Origin: Perkinsus olseni
Lineage: Eukaryota; Perkinsozoa; Perkinsida; Perkinsidae
Reading direction: 5' to 3'
DNA: 64,000 nt
NCBI GenBank assembly: GCA_013115135.1
Contig: JABANP010000007.1
Coordinates: forward strand, 341,500 to 405,499
Shown here: piece after piece, positions 43,601-55,299 of the stretch
Layout: every line of letters begins with the position of its first letter
Numbering within the stretch: position 1 is the first letter of the stretch
Made by a program: the position numbers and the translations under genes
Notes under the pieces: model-generated
Told to the model about the DNA's origin: nothing
What the model saw: only the letters and a program-made list of their open reading frames with translations
Database searches by the model: none

Positions 43601-46600
43601 GGGATATGATACCCCTAGTCTTTTCTGCGTGCATTCCAAATACCCCCGCCTGGAAGACTCACCCGATGGCCTTGAGGAATGCCGCCAATCCCTTACCGCG
43701 GTGTTCGCAAATACCCTAATAAAGACAGGCGTGCAGCTTGACTAGCTCCGGTCAATTCTTACCCGCCATAGCGGCCTGAGGACGCTGTCGAAGCACTCAA
43801 TACCGTAAGGGAAGGATGCCTCGGCCAAGGCAGCCAGAGCCAACGCCGTGATCGTACGGACCTGCAGCACGCGATCTGACCAGCGGCCTGGAAGATATCA
43901 ACCTCTACCTTTTGTTGCTCATCTCCCAACCCGAACTGCACTATGTCCACGAGTTGCTTGAGGTATGGTAGGACTCCACACCCCATCAGGAGAGCGATCT
44001 GCTGGACCTGCATCACGGACACCACCACCATACGAGGACCGACTTCCAGGACTCCCCAGTATTACGATCTTGATGCCGGTATGCCTAGCCTGCCAGCTCT
44101 TCTTACTCTGGCATACAGCCTTCAAGAACAGCATGATCTGTGGTACGCCCAGAGCGCTGGCTACCACAGCGAACGCTCGAGCAGTGGTGTTACGGACGTA
44201 CCTACGCCGAGGCAGTAACACACACCCACAGCAGTCTATCAAAGGATGGCATATGTATCTGCGTAGAGAAAAGCGCACCCCCGACTTACTCATCAGGATG
44301 ATCGATATCAGGTCTCATGGTCGCGATCATGGTGGCCAAACCAGCTGCCTGAGGAGGGACGACCGTAACAGCAAACCCAGGAGAGACGCTTCACCTTTGA
44401 CAGATTCGAGATGATCTCTCGGCCCTCCACACGAGCGAAGTAATCCTCATCAATCAACAGTGGTTCTATCACCACCAAGATTTTATGAACGTACGGGCGG
44501 ACCATGTCATCCAACTTGTGGAGGACACGGTCGATGACCTGAGCGACGCGCAGTGGATTGCCAGGCCGAGGAATCTGCAACGACCTACCTTGACCAAAAG
44601 ATGCCGTTCCTGGTCTTCCAAGGTGGTGCTCATGAGGAGAGGCAGAATCTGGTTAAACAGAGCGTCCGGTCCGAACTGCCTTGCACGCTCCGTGATCTCC
44701 CTCATAGCCATTTTACGCATCTGCGGCGTGCCTACCGACCAAACAGCATCCATCACAGCAAAATCCCCCACCCAAGGCGAGCTCACCGTTCTTAACCTTC
44801 AAGAGCAAGGCCATGACCTTCCTCTCCTTCGCTTCCTCGGGGCTCAGATTATCATCAGTCTCACCACCCTGACGAGAGAAAAGCCATCCCACGAGGGCAG
44901 TATTCCTCATTCAGTGTCCCCAATACCGTACGAGCTAGGAGTGTTCTCGTAACAATACGAACAAAAGAGGACAATTTAACGGAATAGTTAAGGGCGAATC
45001 CACGGCCAAATCCTATCGAATATTCATCTCCTGAATCTCCAAACGCTCGTGCCACGGCCCCCCACTCAGCACATCACCCGGTCCCTCACCTGTATAAGGG
45101 CAGAGAAGTGCTGCACATCCTCCGGTCGAAGGTCCGGCAAATCACCAGCTCCACCATACCTACAGCAGCTCCATCACAGCGGCAGACGATCCACTCTAAT
45201 GCACCTACTTGGGGTGGACTAGTCCCGTACCAGCATCACTCAGACCAGCCGTGGAGGCGTCCAGTCCAGCCATCATAGCCGGGGTAGCGCCACCGGAAGG
45301 CACTAACATGAATGTGGATACAGCCTTAACCTCATGACGATCCCCCGAACCTACTTGAGAAGCCAGTAGTCTCCCCCAGAGGAGTAGCCGCCTGGTTCAC
45401 GCTCATCCGATGGGCCTGCTGCTGTGCCTCGTACCTAGCCATCTCATGAGGTACCCTCACCCCATTGGACGCCCCAGTACTACCCTTCCGGTGCCTTCAC
45501 AATCTCATAGCCCGTCAGCGGCAGCAGCGCATCAATCTCATCATCAGTCATGTACCTGAGTACAGCAACCACTACGCCTTCCGCAGGCAGCCAGCATACG
45601 TACCGGTTCCTCACGTCAAGCTCACGGTCCAACCGAGTCATACCATACCTAAGCCAACACTAACTCAAAAACCACTACGGCAGTCCGGCACAGAAGAAAA
45701 CTTTTCCCCTAGCTGCCTTTTACTACCCAGCAGCCTGGAACTGCGGTGTGAGCCCCATCGGCGTCTCCATGCCAGGCTGGAAAAGGGGAGTCGTCCCCGG
45801 TGTCGCGGCCACCAACGGAGTGGCTCCCGGGGTTGCTCCTGCTGTAGCTAAAACATAAACAGATACCACCCACCTTACCCATTCCTTCGAGCTCCCCTCC
45901 TACTACCTGGCGTTCGGCCCACAGCATCATCCCATCTACTCCTGGTCACTGGAGTCTCTCCCATACTGCCGCTGCCGTCCGGGGTCTCACCGCCGGCCCC
46001 GTAGGGCGTCTCGGGAGGAGCATCGGAGAAGCGGGACACACCTAGCAAACGACGACCAGCTCCACCGTCGGAGCGCCACTACACAGGCATCATACGTTTT
46101 TTCTTCGTAGCGGGTTCTCCACCACCGAACGCTCCGACGGCCGGGGTCTCGCCCCACTCTCCAGACCCGGCCACAGGCGTCTCCCAGCGGTCATCCGGCT
46201 CTTTAATATCGAATCCTACAGCGGATATTTCCACAACTAAGGTGAAGCCGGCAGCAGTAGGCCTACCGCTACGCCGCTTCTTGACTTCTTCCTTTTTCGA
46301 GTCCTCATCTTTGCCCTCATCTTTCCGTTTTAACCCCAACACCATTCTCCCCTTCCTTCTTCTGCGTCTGGATCTGCCTTAGTACCTGATTCCACCGCAA
46401 CTCGTCATGCCTGCCAGGCCCCTCCACACTGTCATAGAGCGCTCAACCGCTAGGAGATTCAAAGCTCCCTGCTGCCCCATCAGTGCGTCAAACAGTACGA
46501 AGAAATTTTGTTCTGTGTAAGTTGCCTGTCAGTATTTGTACGGTAGAATGGGTATAGTAGACGTACTTCCCTTCACTACCTCCGCCCTTTCCTTCTGTAA

Positions 46601-46877
46601 AGTGGCCTGTTGTGCCACATCCGAATAGGTGGTCAAATCCGCAGCGGGTGTCTCGGATGAGAAGGGGTCAGCCCGCTGTGGTGATAGCACCTGAGAATCA
46701 CCAGCGCTGCCAATCCAGACCGCACTCTATCCCATGTAATTAACGTACCCTATGTAAAGCCTTCTCCCGGTAAGTGCCCTGACGTTGATAAACCCCCTTC
46801 TGCCGTTCCTGCTGTGTTAGCTCATCTTCGCCCTCCAAGTCATCGTCCACTCGTTTGTCGGGCTTCGTTGATGCCAT
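40661..46877 (-). CDS. SF3B1: Splicing factor 3B subunit 1 (SF3b155)
   Basis: Core U2 snRNP protein that clamps the branch-site duplex. The N-terminal region (46877-45470) has Ser/Thr-Pro repeats and RWETP-type motifs ([27 protein letters not shown]), the U2AF-ligand-like part of the family. The HEAT array follows in human order: [196 protein letters not shown] and [12 protein letters not shown]. It ends [13 protein letters not shown] at 40661. The residues equivalent to the human hot spots R625, H662, K666 and K700 are kept. Each conserved block is in its own frame, so well over fifteen short introns interrupt it. The extreme N-terminus ([10 protein letters not shown], start 46877) is the least certain part. 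Confidence 0.95.
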
Positions 46878-47299
46878 ATTAACAAGGCAAAGAACGACTA
46901 CCAGGGCATACCACAACCTCACCACATCAGACTCTTCTGGTATCTCCCCGTTCGATAAACGCGTTCATCTTGACTCAGCTCCATAGGGTGGCAGTACCGC
47001 ACTTTACATCGAAACCACTCTGTCCCGATGCCATCGCCGTCGTAATGGCTCGTCGGGTGATGTGCTGCTGCTTGCGCGATAGAGTTGAGCTACGGCAACA
47101 CGCTGATACAAAACACCCTCTCCCGGCAAGTCGATAGATACGCTGTAACAGCCACGGCAACGCAACGACTCAACTGGCAGAAGGCAAGTTAAATATCGAT
47201 CAGAATGGCGAGCGCTGACCGATCAGCGCAAGTTTCGAACCGACAACCATCCTTCCGGAAAAATTGGGCTCTACCAACTTTACAAGGGTTCCCGGCGCC
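46878..47299. promoter_or_regulatory. Divergent intergenic region between SF3B1 and a secreted-protein gene
   Basis: 422 bp separates the SF3B1 start (minus) from the secreted-protein start at 47300 (plus). It is therefore likely to hold two promoters or one shared one. No TATA-like or other known motif stood out. Minus-strand open frames here have no features. Confidence 0.45.
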
Positions 47300-48085
47300 A
47301 TGCTCGCTCTCCGAACTCTTCCCATCATCTTCTTCAGTATCACTACTACGGCTAGTGATATCGAAGTGGTAAGTCCGTAGGCAACCCGCAAGCATTCGCC
47401 CAGTCGCGTCCGTGCTATGGTAGATACCCGCGCCCAAAGGAGATCAGTCCTCCCGACTGCTACGTCAAAGAGAAGGTACCCGTATCCGCCATCAAAAAGC
47501 TGTTCAACAGGCCTCGGGAGTCCACAGCTTACTTCAAGTATGATGATGGTTTAGTTATCAGCAGCTTAGACTGCGCAGACAAGAAGTCTGGTGGGCATAC
47601 TCTGTTCAAACGGTGAGTATGCAGCGATCGGTTCGTACCTCGCCCGTTCTCTACGGCTGGCTTTAGCCTGTGAGAATGTGCTCGCTTCGCTCCGCTGCCC
47701 GCTGTGAAAGATGCTGTGGGTTGGAGTATAAAGTAAGCTGTTTTGTGTCAGGGAAGACGCCGCGGCCGGTCATTATAGACAACCTCTCCCTAGGCTGACC
47801 GTGAATCGCCAAATGGATCCACTCAAGTCTGAGCTAGCCCAGGCTACAGGACAGAGCGATCGATGCATAGCAGCGGTAAAGGCTTCATACAGAGACCTTC
47901 AAGAAAAGGGAGACCTCGAGAAAGACGACCAGCGCTTTGTCTCCTACCTGTGTACTGTCACGAAAGAAAGCTACGACGTCCGTCACAGCCTAGTGATGGG
48001 ACGAGGCGACTTCCGCGCCCTTCCTGCTAGTGAACGAGCGAGACGGAGCAAGTTGCCCATGCACCTCCGGTTCGTTGACTCCTGA
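47300..48085 (+). CDS. Predicted secreted protein, three exons
   Basis: The ATG at 47300 gives MLALRTLPIIFFSITTTASD, a signal peptide. A first intron follows EV (GTAAGT...AAAG), and exon 2 reads EISPPDCYVKEKVPVSAIKK, ESTAYFKYDDGLVISSLDCA and GGHTLFKR. A second intron (about 47613-47752, GTGAGT...TCAG) is about 140 nt. Exon 3 holds PLKSELAQATGQSDRCIAAV, EKDDQRFVSYLCTVTKESYD and KLPMHLRFVDS, with the stop at 48085. Mature length is about 175 residues with four Cys (DCY, DCA, RCI, YLC) that could form two disulfides. Family unknown. It is the only gene on the plus strand between 27.8 and 59 kb. Confidence 0.7.
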
Positions 48086-48411
48086 ATAGGAGTGCTGATA
48101 GTACGCAGCATCATTGTGTGGTGATGATACCAATATTTGGTATTCATCCGATTTACTATCGAGATTTTTGATTTGGGTTAGCTTTGACTACAAGATGGCC
48201 CAATGGGGAACATGAAGAGGGGCTGAGTAGATAGTTGGTCTACTTGACCGTTTTCTGAACACACTCAACTCGACAGCATTTTCAATCAACAGCGACATCA
48301 TGAGGACAATTCTGAGGCGTCATGGGGACTTCCTCATAACACTCTTCAACCATCTCACGGAGCAAATATGCGAACGTTCTTCAAGAATAGTAAAATACTG
48401 CGGCCAGCACA
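48086..48411. other. Convergent 3' flanks
   Basis: The plus-strand secreted gene (stop 48085) and the next minus-strand gene (stop about 48412) converge here. Nothing else was seen; a short AT-rich stretch lies around 48126-48180. Confidence 0.5.
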
Positions 48412-49325
48412 TTAACTTGCATGCAGCAGCTTGTCCAGGTGGGCTATCACCGAGGAAGATTACGTTGAAGAGCATAGCCCAAACATGTCCAAAGGCCCCG
48501 TGAGAAGCCTACTCACCAAATTCTTTAAGAGGCTTCCCTTCGCGTTCCCTCTCTCTGTGAACTTTCACGAGAAACGAGTCGATAACATACTCAACGAACT
48601 TGGGAATCCATTGGCTCCCAGCAGTATACCGCTGGGGAGGTCTATTCTCGACGTATTCGAAAAGAGCTCGGCAACTGGCCTCCGTCAAGGGCCTCCTGAA
48701 CTGGACCTTAACGTCGTCGGCAAGGTGGTCGAAGGGGTTCAATGAGGCGATCAAGTTATGGAATCTATTGGTCAGACCTGCGGTGCTCTCGTAGACGGTG
48801 CGATTCGAAACAGTCTTCGAGGCTGCTAGCTCTTCCTCATAGACTATTCTTTCTTTCCAAGTCAGCTGCCTGGATCGTCCCGGGAATAAAGGGAATCTAG
48901 AAACCCTTGACCACATATTGTAATTGAAGAAATCATTTGGACCCGTGTTCCAGCTGAAGTAAGTATCTTCGCGTTGCAGGGAGATGACTAAGTAAGGATA
49001 TTCACTCGATGAGGAATACTGCTTTCTACAAACACCCCGGGGAGGCATGGCTCACCTGATCGGGAAAAAATAGTTTCAAGACTCGACGGGAAATAGCCGA
49101 CGTTCAGGACTTTTGGAGCTCAAGGCTTGGAGACGAGAGGCGGTTTAGCGTGGTACTCAAAATGTGCATCGGGCTCACTCAGGAACCGTTTTTAAAGGGC
49201 AAGACAAATTCACTCCGAGCAAAACCTAGTTCACCTACTTGAGTTTGTGAGGCAGTCTGCAGAGCCATCGCGGCAGAGAACACAATTGAGAGGGCGACCA
49301 AGACGTAGCAGATGCTGGAGCCCAT
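48412..49325 (-). CDS. Predicted secreted protein of unknown family
   Basis: The start at 49325 gives MGSSICYVLVALSIVFSAAM, then ALQTASQTQVGELGF, a signal peptide and short mature N-terminus. Later exons on the same strand include FLSEPDAHFEYHAKPPLVSK (about 49180-49120) and 49010-48515 with SEYPYLVISLQREDTYFSWN, PGRSRQLTWKERIVYEEELA, ADDVKVQFRRPLTEASCRAL and WIPKFVEYVIDSFLVKVHRE. A good donor (G/GTGAGT) at about 48516 leads to AHLDKLLHAS and a stop at 48412. No domain recognised. The joins between the first three blocks are not settled. Confidence 0.5.
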
Positions 49326-49707
49326 GAACCGGGGGGTGTTGCGGTGAGAAAATCTGCTCAAGATCAGTATTCGCAATAGAGGCGCTAAAAAGCAGGGTAG
49401 ACTTCCCCACCGGAGTTGCTGTATAGTTGTCGAAGTCGTGCGTCGAGGTAAGATTCCAGCATGAGATGACGTGCTGGGGCAGATGAAACTCAACAGGGGC
49501 TCATCGATCAACATACGCATGTAAACTTGTAAGGGAATATTTGAACGATTCTGCGATAGTATTGAGATGGGCGAAAAAGATGGACACAAGCCCACGCATA
49601 AAGTTGAATCGGGGCAGAGTGAATTGTGAAGCGAAGATATGATTTACAGAACAGAGTTCGAGTTATATAGATATTTCCACACAGCAGTTGAGCTGGTGAG
49701 AGAAGAG
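49326..49707. other. Spacer without a supported gene
   Basis: The 5' flank of the secreted-protein gene at 49325 and the 3' flank of the next gene. The minus-strand frame open to 49595 probably only extends the downstream gene artificially, because its extra residues lack a leader. Confidence 0.5.
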
Positions 49708-50055
49708 TTAGAAATGCAGGCCTGCTCCAAGCTCCGAATCAGAGTAGTCGAATAGGGCTCGGCGGTTCTGAAGGTGATGCATCGTTAACGGAGTGTGAGG
49801 ATCAGGGGCTCTTACCTGTCCGCAAGGGACATTGAACAGAGAAGGCTCCTTGGCAGGTCGACACTGTGACGCCGTATTGACACCAGCTTCCGTTGTCCAG
49901 GGCGGCGCAGGCGTCGTTGGCTGCTTGCTCACACGCTGAAGGGAGTAGAGCATGGCCACGAGGAGCAACGACAAGTTATATATAAACAATCCATAGAGAA
50001 TGACATCGTGTACATAATTATACATCATACTCATCTCCATATTTTCCCTATTCAC
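49708..50055 (-). CDS. Small single-helix membrane or secreted protein (tentative)
   Basis: The frame starts MNRENMEMSMMYNYVHDVIL and continues into a hydrophobic helix (YGLFIYNLSLLLVAMLYSL), then a Thr/Pro linker (SKQPTTPAPPWTTEAG) and a short tail with two Cys (SQCRPAKEPSLFNVPCG). It is open for 115 codons to the stop at 49708. An internal splice near CGQV (donor GTAAGA) would change the tail. It sits about 60 bp downstream of the subtilisin stop on the same strand. No family recognised. Confidence 0.35.
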   Translation of the reverse strand: MNRENMEMSMMYNYVHDVILYGLFIYNLSLLLVAMLYSLQRVSKQPTTPAPPWTTEAGVNTASQCRPAKEPSLFNVPCGQVRAPDPHTPLTMHHLQNRRALFDYSDSELGAGLHF

Positions 50056-50115
50056 TCATTTTATAGTAAACTGATAGGATAAACAGCGGTCGCCATAAGA
50101 TGATGACTCTAATAA

Positions 50116-52545
50116 CTAAGTGTTGTGCGGAAAGCAGGCCTCCCCAATCGTACGTGAAATCGTCGTGGTTGTGATAGAAGATGCCGAAACAGTACCTAGG
50201 AAAAGAGACAAGCTCCAGGTTGGATTTGGCATTGCCGTCATACTCGTTATGGAGGTGAGCGCCGCGTCCACGTCCAGCCGGCCACCACTAGCGCATTTGC
50301 CCTGCAGTCCAGTGACGGCTTCAACGCTGCTCAGAATCGAAGACTACCAGAGGAGGAATGGCATGACATGGAGAGATGGCTGGCAAGCACCTTGATTTGA
50401 GCTGCGGTCGCGAGCGGCCTTGCGACCAGCATCAAGGCAGCAGCTCCTGCCACCATAGGTACGGCCATTGACGTGCCAGACATATAAGCGTACGTGTTAG
50501 ACCTGACGGGGGAGATGTGCGATGCATCGCATGCTGCGCTAAGATCCTCGTATTTCGAAACGGCTGTCTGCATGAAGCGGTGCAAATGAGGCTCGACTAG
50601 AAGCTAGACTGAGAGAGTCTTATAATGGGACTTGTGATCCCCTTCGGCCCTTGATCTGTGTTGATATATGACCAATCCTCCCAAAGCGGATACCCCGATG
50701 ATTCCGCGCGAAGGGTAGATCAACACCAGATACCAGGCAAGAAGGTGCGACGATTCTGTACATTTACGCCAGTTACTTACGGTTTGGTGGAGTAGATGGA
50801 ACCACCAGGTGCGGCTAGATCTACAGTGGTGGCGCCGTAGTTGCTATTGCTCCTGAGGGGACAGAGGTGTACACAAGCAGCCGCAGCAGGAGAGTCGAGC
50901 TCACAGGAGAACGTCATTGGCATCCGTAGCGGCAACACAGATGATATTATCCAAGTTGAAGCCACATGGGATCGTAGGGGTCTACAGACGGGGCCTACGA
51001 GGTCACCAGTGCGAGTAGAACCTACGGCATCGTTGTCATTCTTCTTGTTGCCCGCGCTGGCGATGAACAGGTGTCCAGCCTCGCCTGAGGACACTCTTGC
51101 CGCGAACAGCGAGCCTCCTGGTCTCCTCACCTGCTCGTTGCACTGCGGTCTCCAGAGTAGGGACGCTGCACCCTGTACAGCTCCAACTGTTCACACCTGA
51201 GGGGCACTATAGCCCTCCATAATAGAACGCCCGTCGCTTACTCATCCTGATGTTCATAGTAATGGCATAGTCAATGGCCTCAAGAGCGTTGCTGAGGTAA
51301 CCCTGGCCCTTCTCATTGAGGAACCTCAGAGGCGCCACCGACACCTTCCAGGCCACCCCGGCTACTCCCCTGTTGTTGTTACCTGGGACAGCACAGCCTG
51401 GCCAAGACGCCCTCCACAGGGCGCACTCACCCTCAGCTGCCAGTATGCCGCCAACATGCGTGCCGTGACCATAGGCGTCCATTGGGTTAGCATCATCACC
51501 GTGGAAGTCCCAGCCGTTGACATCATCAATATACCCGTTGCCATCGTTGTCGATGCCTGCAGGCGAAGGAAGGTACAGGAGAGGAATCACCGAGGGCTGT
51601 TCACCGTCATTCGGGATCTCGCCCGGGTTGGTCCAAATGTTGTTGGCTAGATCAGGATGGCTATAGTCGATCCCAGAGTCGATGAGAGCAACCACCAGGG
51701 AGCGGTCTCCAGTGGTGACGTCCCACGCCTGAAGGGCGCAGGCTGCTCCACGTCGCCGCAGACTCAGTCGCATCACACCTGTGGTGCATTGATGAGAGCA
51801 TGGTGATACTGTAGGTTATAGGAAGGGTCATTCGGGATCGTCGCGTCGGCTGAGCAAGAGACAACTTGACTGCTTTCTCGGACCAAAGACTCACCGTAAA
51901 CGATCTCGTCCGGGCCGCAGAAGACTCCATCGTCATCTCCGTGGCTGAGCAGTGCAATGACGAGCGTAATCAATATAGTCTTGCTTACACTTCTCGCTGT
52001 ATTTCCATGAACAGTTCACACATCTCCGCCGGCGTGTAGGAACCTGTGAAGGAGCCTGGCACCTTCTCCTCGACTCGGTTCCTACTGGTATCGCGCAAGG
52101 TGAGCACCTCCAGCGACATCTTCTCGAGGACTTTAGTTGACCGAATGCTGTTCAGAAGGGTGGTGAATTGGGAGCTCAGAGTCTACGAGTGGCCATAACA
52201 CGACAGAACTCGACACTCGCTCTCCTCACTCTGTTGTTGAGCCTTCTGACGTGATCTTCGATGCTGGCCAGTCGACGACCCCCGCCAGAATCTGCCACCC
52301 GGTAACGAGCAAGATAACCCTATGCAGCACTCACTGAGTTCGGTCGTGATGATGAGCTTGTAGGGCGCATGAATGTCGTCTTGGCCATCGCTTCCCGCAT
52401 TGTTCTCAACCTGGAACTCGCTCCCCACGACAGAGGCCTGCCGCGGCGCCGTGCCTGCTGTGGACTCTAGCTTCTCTGCCGCGACAGAGTACGAGCCGAT
52501 GATGAATGCGATGATCTGCAACAGGAGAAGCGACCGGTGTCGCAA
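50116..52545 (-). CDS. Secreted subtilisin-like serine protease (S8)
   Basis: Endopeptidase of the subtilase family, exported with a propeptide. The start at 52545 gives MRHRSLLLLQIIAFIIGSYS, a signal peptide. Prodomain exons include DDIHAPYKLIITTEL and KVLEKMSLEVLTLRDTSRN with GSYTPAEMCELFMEIQRE. The catalytic domain starts after NDPSYNLQYHHALINAP. It shows SLVVALIDSGIDYSHPDLA (catalytic Asp), NPMDAYGHGTHVGGILAAEG (catalytic His), FIASAGNKKNDNDA, TTVDLAAPGGSIYST and AYMSGTSMAVPMVAGAAALM (catalytic Ser). The C-terminus reads TGLQGKCASGGRLDVDAALT and then a Ser/Thr-rich tail, stopping at 50116. The triad is complete and the intron joins keep frame, so the enzyme is probably active. Secreted subtilases are abundant in Perkinsus; that context is general knowledge. 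Confidence 0.9.
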
Positions 52546-52940
52546 GCAGCTGTCTTCGGACCGGAGCTGTCCTTACTGAATTGCTTTGGAACTTCATACT
52601 TTTACCACGAAGGCTACCGACTAAACACGCTAAAATCAACTGAAGTAGAGCAGCGTCTCAGTGCTCAGAGGGGAGGTCCAGCCAAGCATGGTTTCCCTTT
52701 CTGTCGTACCGCTCAAGCGAGGTGTTTAATTGCACATGAAGGAGCGTCGCGGCTCCCGAAAACGAACAGTGTCAATTGGCAAACACAAGGCGAGCACGAA
52801 ACAATTGAAAATGAAATCATAATGAATATCACATCACTGCCCCTCAGACAGCCAAAACTTGTCATCGTGAGGAGGCTCGTGGTCGGGGAGTAACGTAACG
52901 GCTGTAGTGTTAGCCTTCACATGCAGCATCGCGTATCTGA
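52546..52940. other. 5' flank of the subtilisin gene
   Basis: No gene is supported. The plus-strand open frame 52537-52893 lacks motifs and overlaps the start of the protease. Confidence 0.5.
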
Positions 52941-55256
52941 TCACCAGTCACGCTGTGGCGGTGCGGTAGACAGTGAAGTCAGGATGGAGGGCACAGGTAC
53001 GGCATACATGCTAGGTTGATCAACTCCTGGCAGTAGCTGCTGCGGTGGTACGCCCAAGTCGGCGATCTGCAGAGGGGCTGTGGTGGGGACTATCCTATCA
53101 TTCCTGTATCTGTCGACAGCCACGCGAAAAACCATGTGGCTCGCAATGGAAGCGTGAAGCGTCTTACAGTGTGATGGTCCCTTCCCAATCGATTCGCAAA
53201 CCCACAACATCCCCTTCCTTCAACGACGAGGCATTCCAGTACAGGAACTGAAGCAATGCTCAAAGGCTTCCTCAGAGCTTCAACGCTACACGTCCTACCC
53301 TAGTTTCTATCTTCTCACCATAGACGAACACCTCACCCTTCTGAACGATCGCTAGTGTAACATCGGGACCGCGCAGCTTCTCCGGTATCTGGGCAACAGC
53401 GCAACGACGAGGAGCTCAGGAGCAGCATGAAACCGAAAGGGGAAATGACGCACCTACCGATTGTAGTGGAGGGTTGATCGTGAGGGCTATCGTCACACCG
53501 CCGCCAAAATGTCGTCGACTCGTCTTGGCTATCCGAAAAGCGAAATAATAATCGCCGCAAGCCAGGCCTGCAGAGAGGCCACATCTGGCTGCCTAGGCTA
53601 CATCGATACTTACGTCTTAGCGGAGCGTTGCCGAGTACGATAGCCAGGAAAGGATCATGCTCGTCCTTCCGTCTCACGGTGTGCTCGTCGACCCACTCTA
53701 TGTTGGCGCTGTGCACTTCGCGAGCAAAGCCCGTCATATGCCTCACCACCTTATCGGTACCGAAGGTCTGGAGCAAGGGCGGGCTCATTCGAACAGTTGC
53801 AAACATCGACAGTACATCCAGATAGCAGCTCGAGATGGCGGACGGGAACTCCTAATGTGCCAACGGTGATGGATGCAGCCTGACATCGAAGCAGCACGCG
53901 TGTGTATAGTCCAACGCCGGTTTCGCCCTAGTTAGATCGTTGCCGATGTGTTGGGGGCTCTCTGTAGCGTTGGCATGCAGTGGAATCAGACGGTTCGTCA
54001 AGAAACTTCCCTCAGACGGGTACATCGAACAGAGCAGCGCAGCGGGGGCCAGACCTGTTCGAGTGGAAGCTCGAGAACCTTCATCCAGTGAGCCTCGGGG
54101 TCCACAGCCTTGCAGGCGCCACTGCTCAGATAAACATGAGATCCTTGATAGCACTGGGGTAGGCGGGTTGCCGTGTTGAAGGCCCTACCTGGGAGGTCAA
54201 ACTGTACGACAACAGCAGAGACCAGAGTACTCACATACTGCTCGGATCGACCTAAGATTCTCTCCGACTTCCACTATGAAGGAGAGGACATGAGGCAAGA
54301 GCTCCTCAGCTAACCACCAGGTCGTGCCACCTGTGACGAGCGGTAGCGGCCCATGGACCAACGGTACTACTGCAGACGTCCCTGGCCGTATCCTCCGCGC
54401 TGTGAATGGCGAGAGAGGTAACGGTGCTGGACGAACTCGTACGACCGCATCTCGATTCAGCCAGCGGGAACGCCTTCTCCCATTTATGGGTATCAGGCTC
54501 CCGACCATCAAAGTTGTCGATCTCGCGATGTAGCAGGGCTCGAGCGTGACCAACCTGAAGCGGAGCGAAGCTCCGTGACCTGCGGGAGCGGGTAATCACA
54601 CCAGCTCTGCCTTGGCCCGTGGCCCAAGGAGTTCTAGACATAGGGAGCTGAGAAGGTCCTCTGTGCTGAGGGAGGCCACCTCACGATGCAACGAGAGCCT
54701 TCCTCGAGTATTCTCGCAGCGGTCATCGTACAGCCCAGCACTGGTCATAGAACTGGGGGAAAAAGAGCCGCTCGAAAGACTGCCATAAAATCGCTTGTCT
54801 CGCCCGCGCTTTCCTCAGCCATGGAACGCAACACTACGCGAGACAACGGTCACGACCCCGCCACTTTCGCCTCATCGAAGGCTCCAGGCGAAGGCATCCT
54901 CGGCCTGGCCTCCCCTGCACAGAGGAGCTCATCTATCATGCGCATGTTCTTCGACTCGAACCGTCGTGAGCGCAGCTGACGCGGACAGGAATAGGGGATT
55001 GTCATGGTGGAAGAACCCACTTTGGCTAGTGCTTCATTGACGGCGTCGTCTATCCAGGGCCGCGACAGCTCCAGGCGAGTTTTGGCGAGATACTCGTCCG
55101 TTGCTTGAGGAGGATCCTAAAGTCGAATCTGCTGCACTCAACGGTTCTCCACTGATCGACATCAGTACACCATCTTCGTAAGGAGCGCAATTCCGGTGAA
55201 AACAAGTTGTGTTTCTCAGAGCCCCTAGTGGAACTGAAGCGCCAAACGGCGTTCAC
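52941..55256 (-). CDS. Multi-exon protein(s), possible F-box start and SPRY-like end (tentative)
   Basis: Coding-like blocks on one strand, from high to low coordinate. 55256-55100 has HNLFSPELRSLRRWCTDVDQ and WRTVECSRFDFRILLKQ. About 55095-54830 has DEYLAKTRLELSRPWIDDAV and NMRMIDELLCAGEARPRMP. About 54330-54235 has WLAEELLPHVLSFIVEVGEN, an F-box-like helix pair. 54180-53980 has TRLPQCYQGSHVYLSSGACK and EAHWMKVLELPLEQVWPPLR. 53806-53640 has GTDKVVRHMTGFAREVHSAN. About 53390-53230 has LRGPDVTLAIVQKGEVFVYG, then LYWNASSLKEGDVVGLRIDW. The last exon stops at 52941. KEGDVVGLRIDWEGTITL resembles a SPRY strand pair and has a counterpart in the gene at 57.4-58.2 kb. The region may be one or two genes and joins are unverified. 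Confidence 0.35.
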
Positions 55257-55299
55257 ACACGCACCGCTTGCAACGATCCGATATATCCATGAAATGAAG

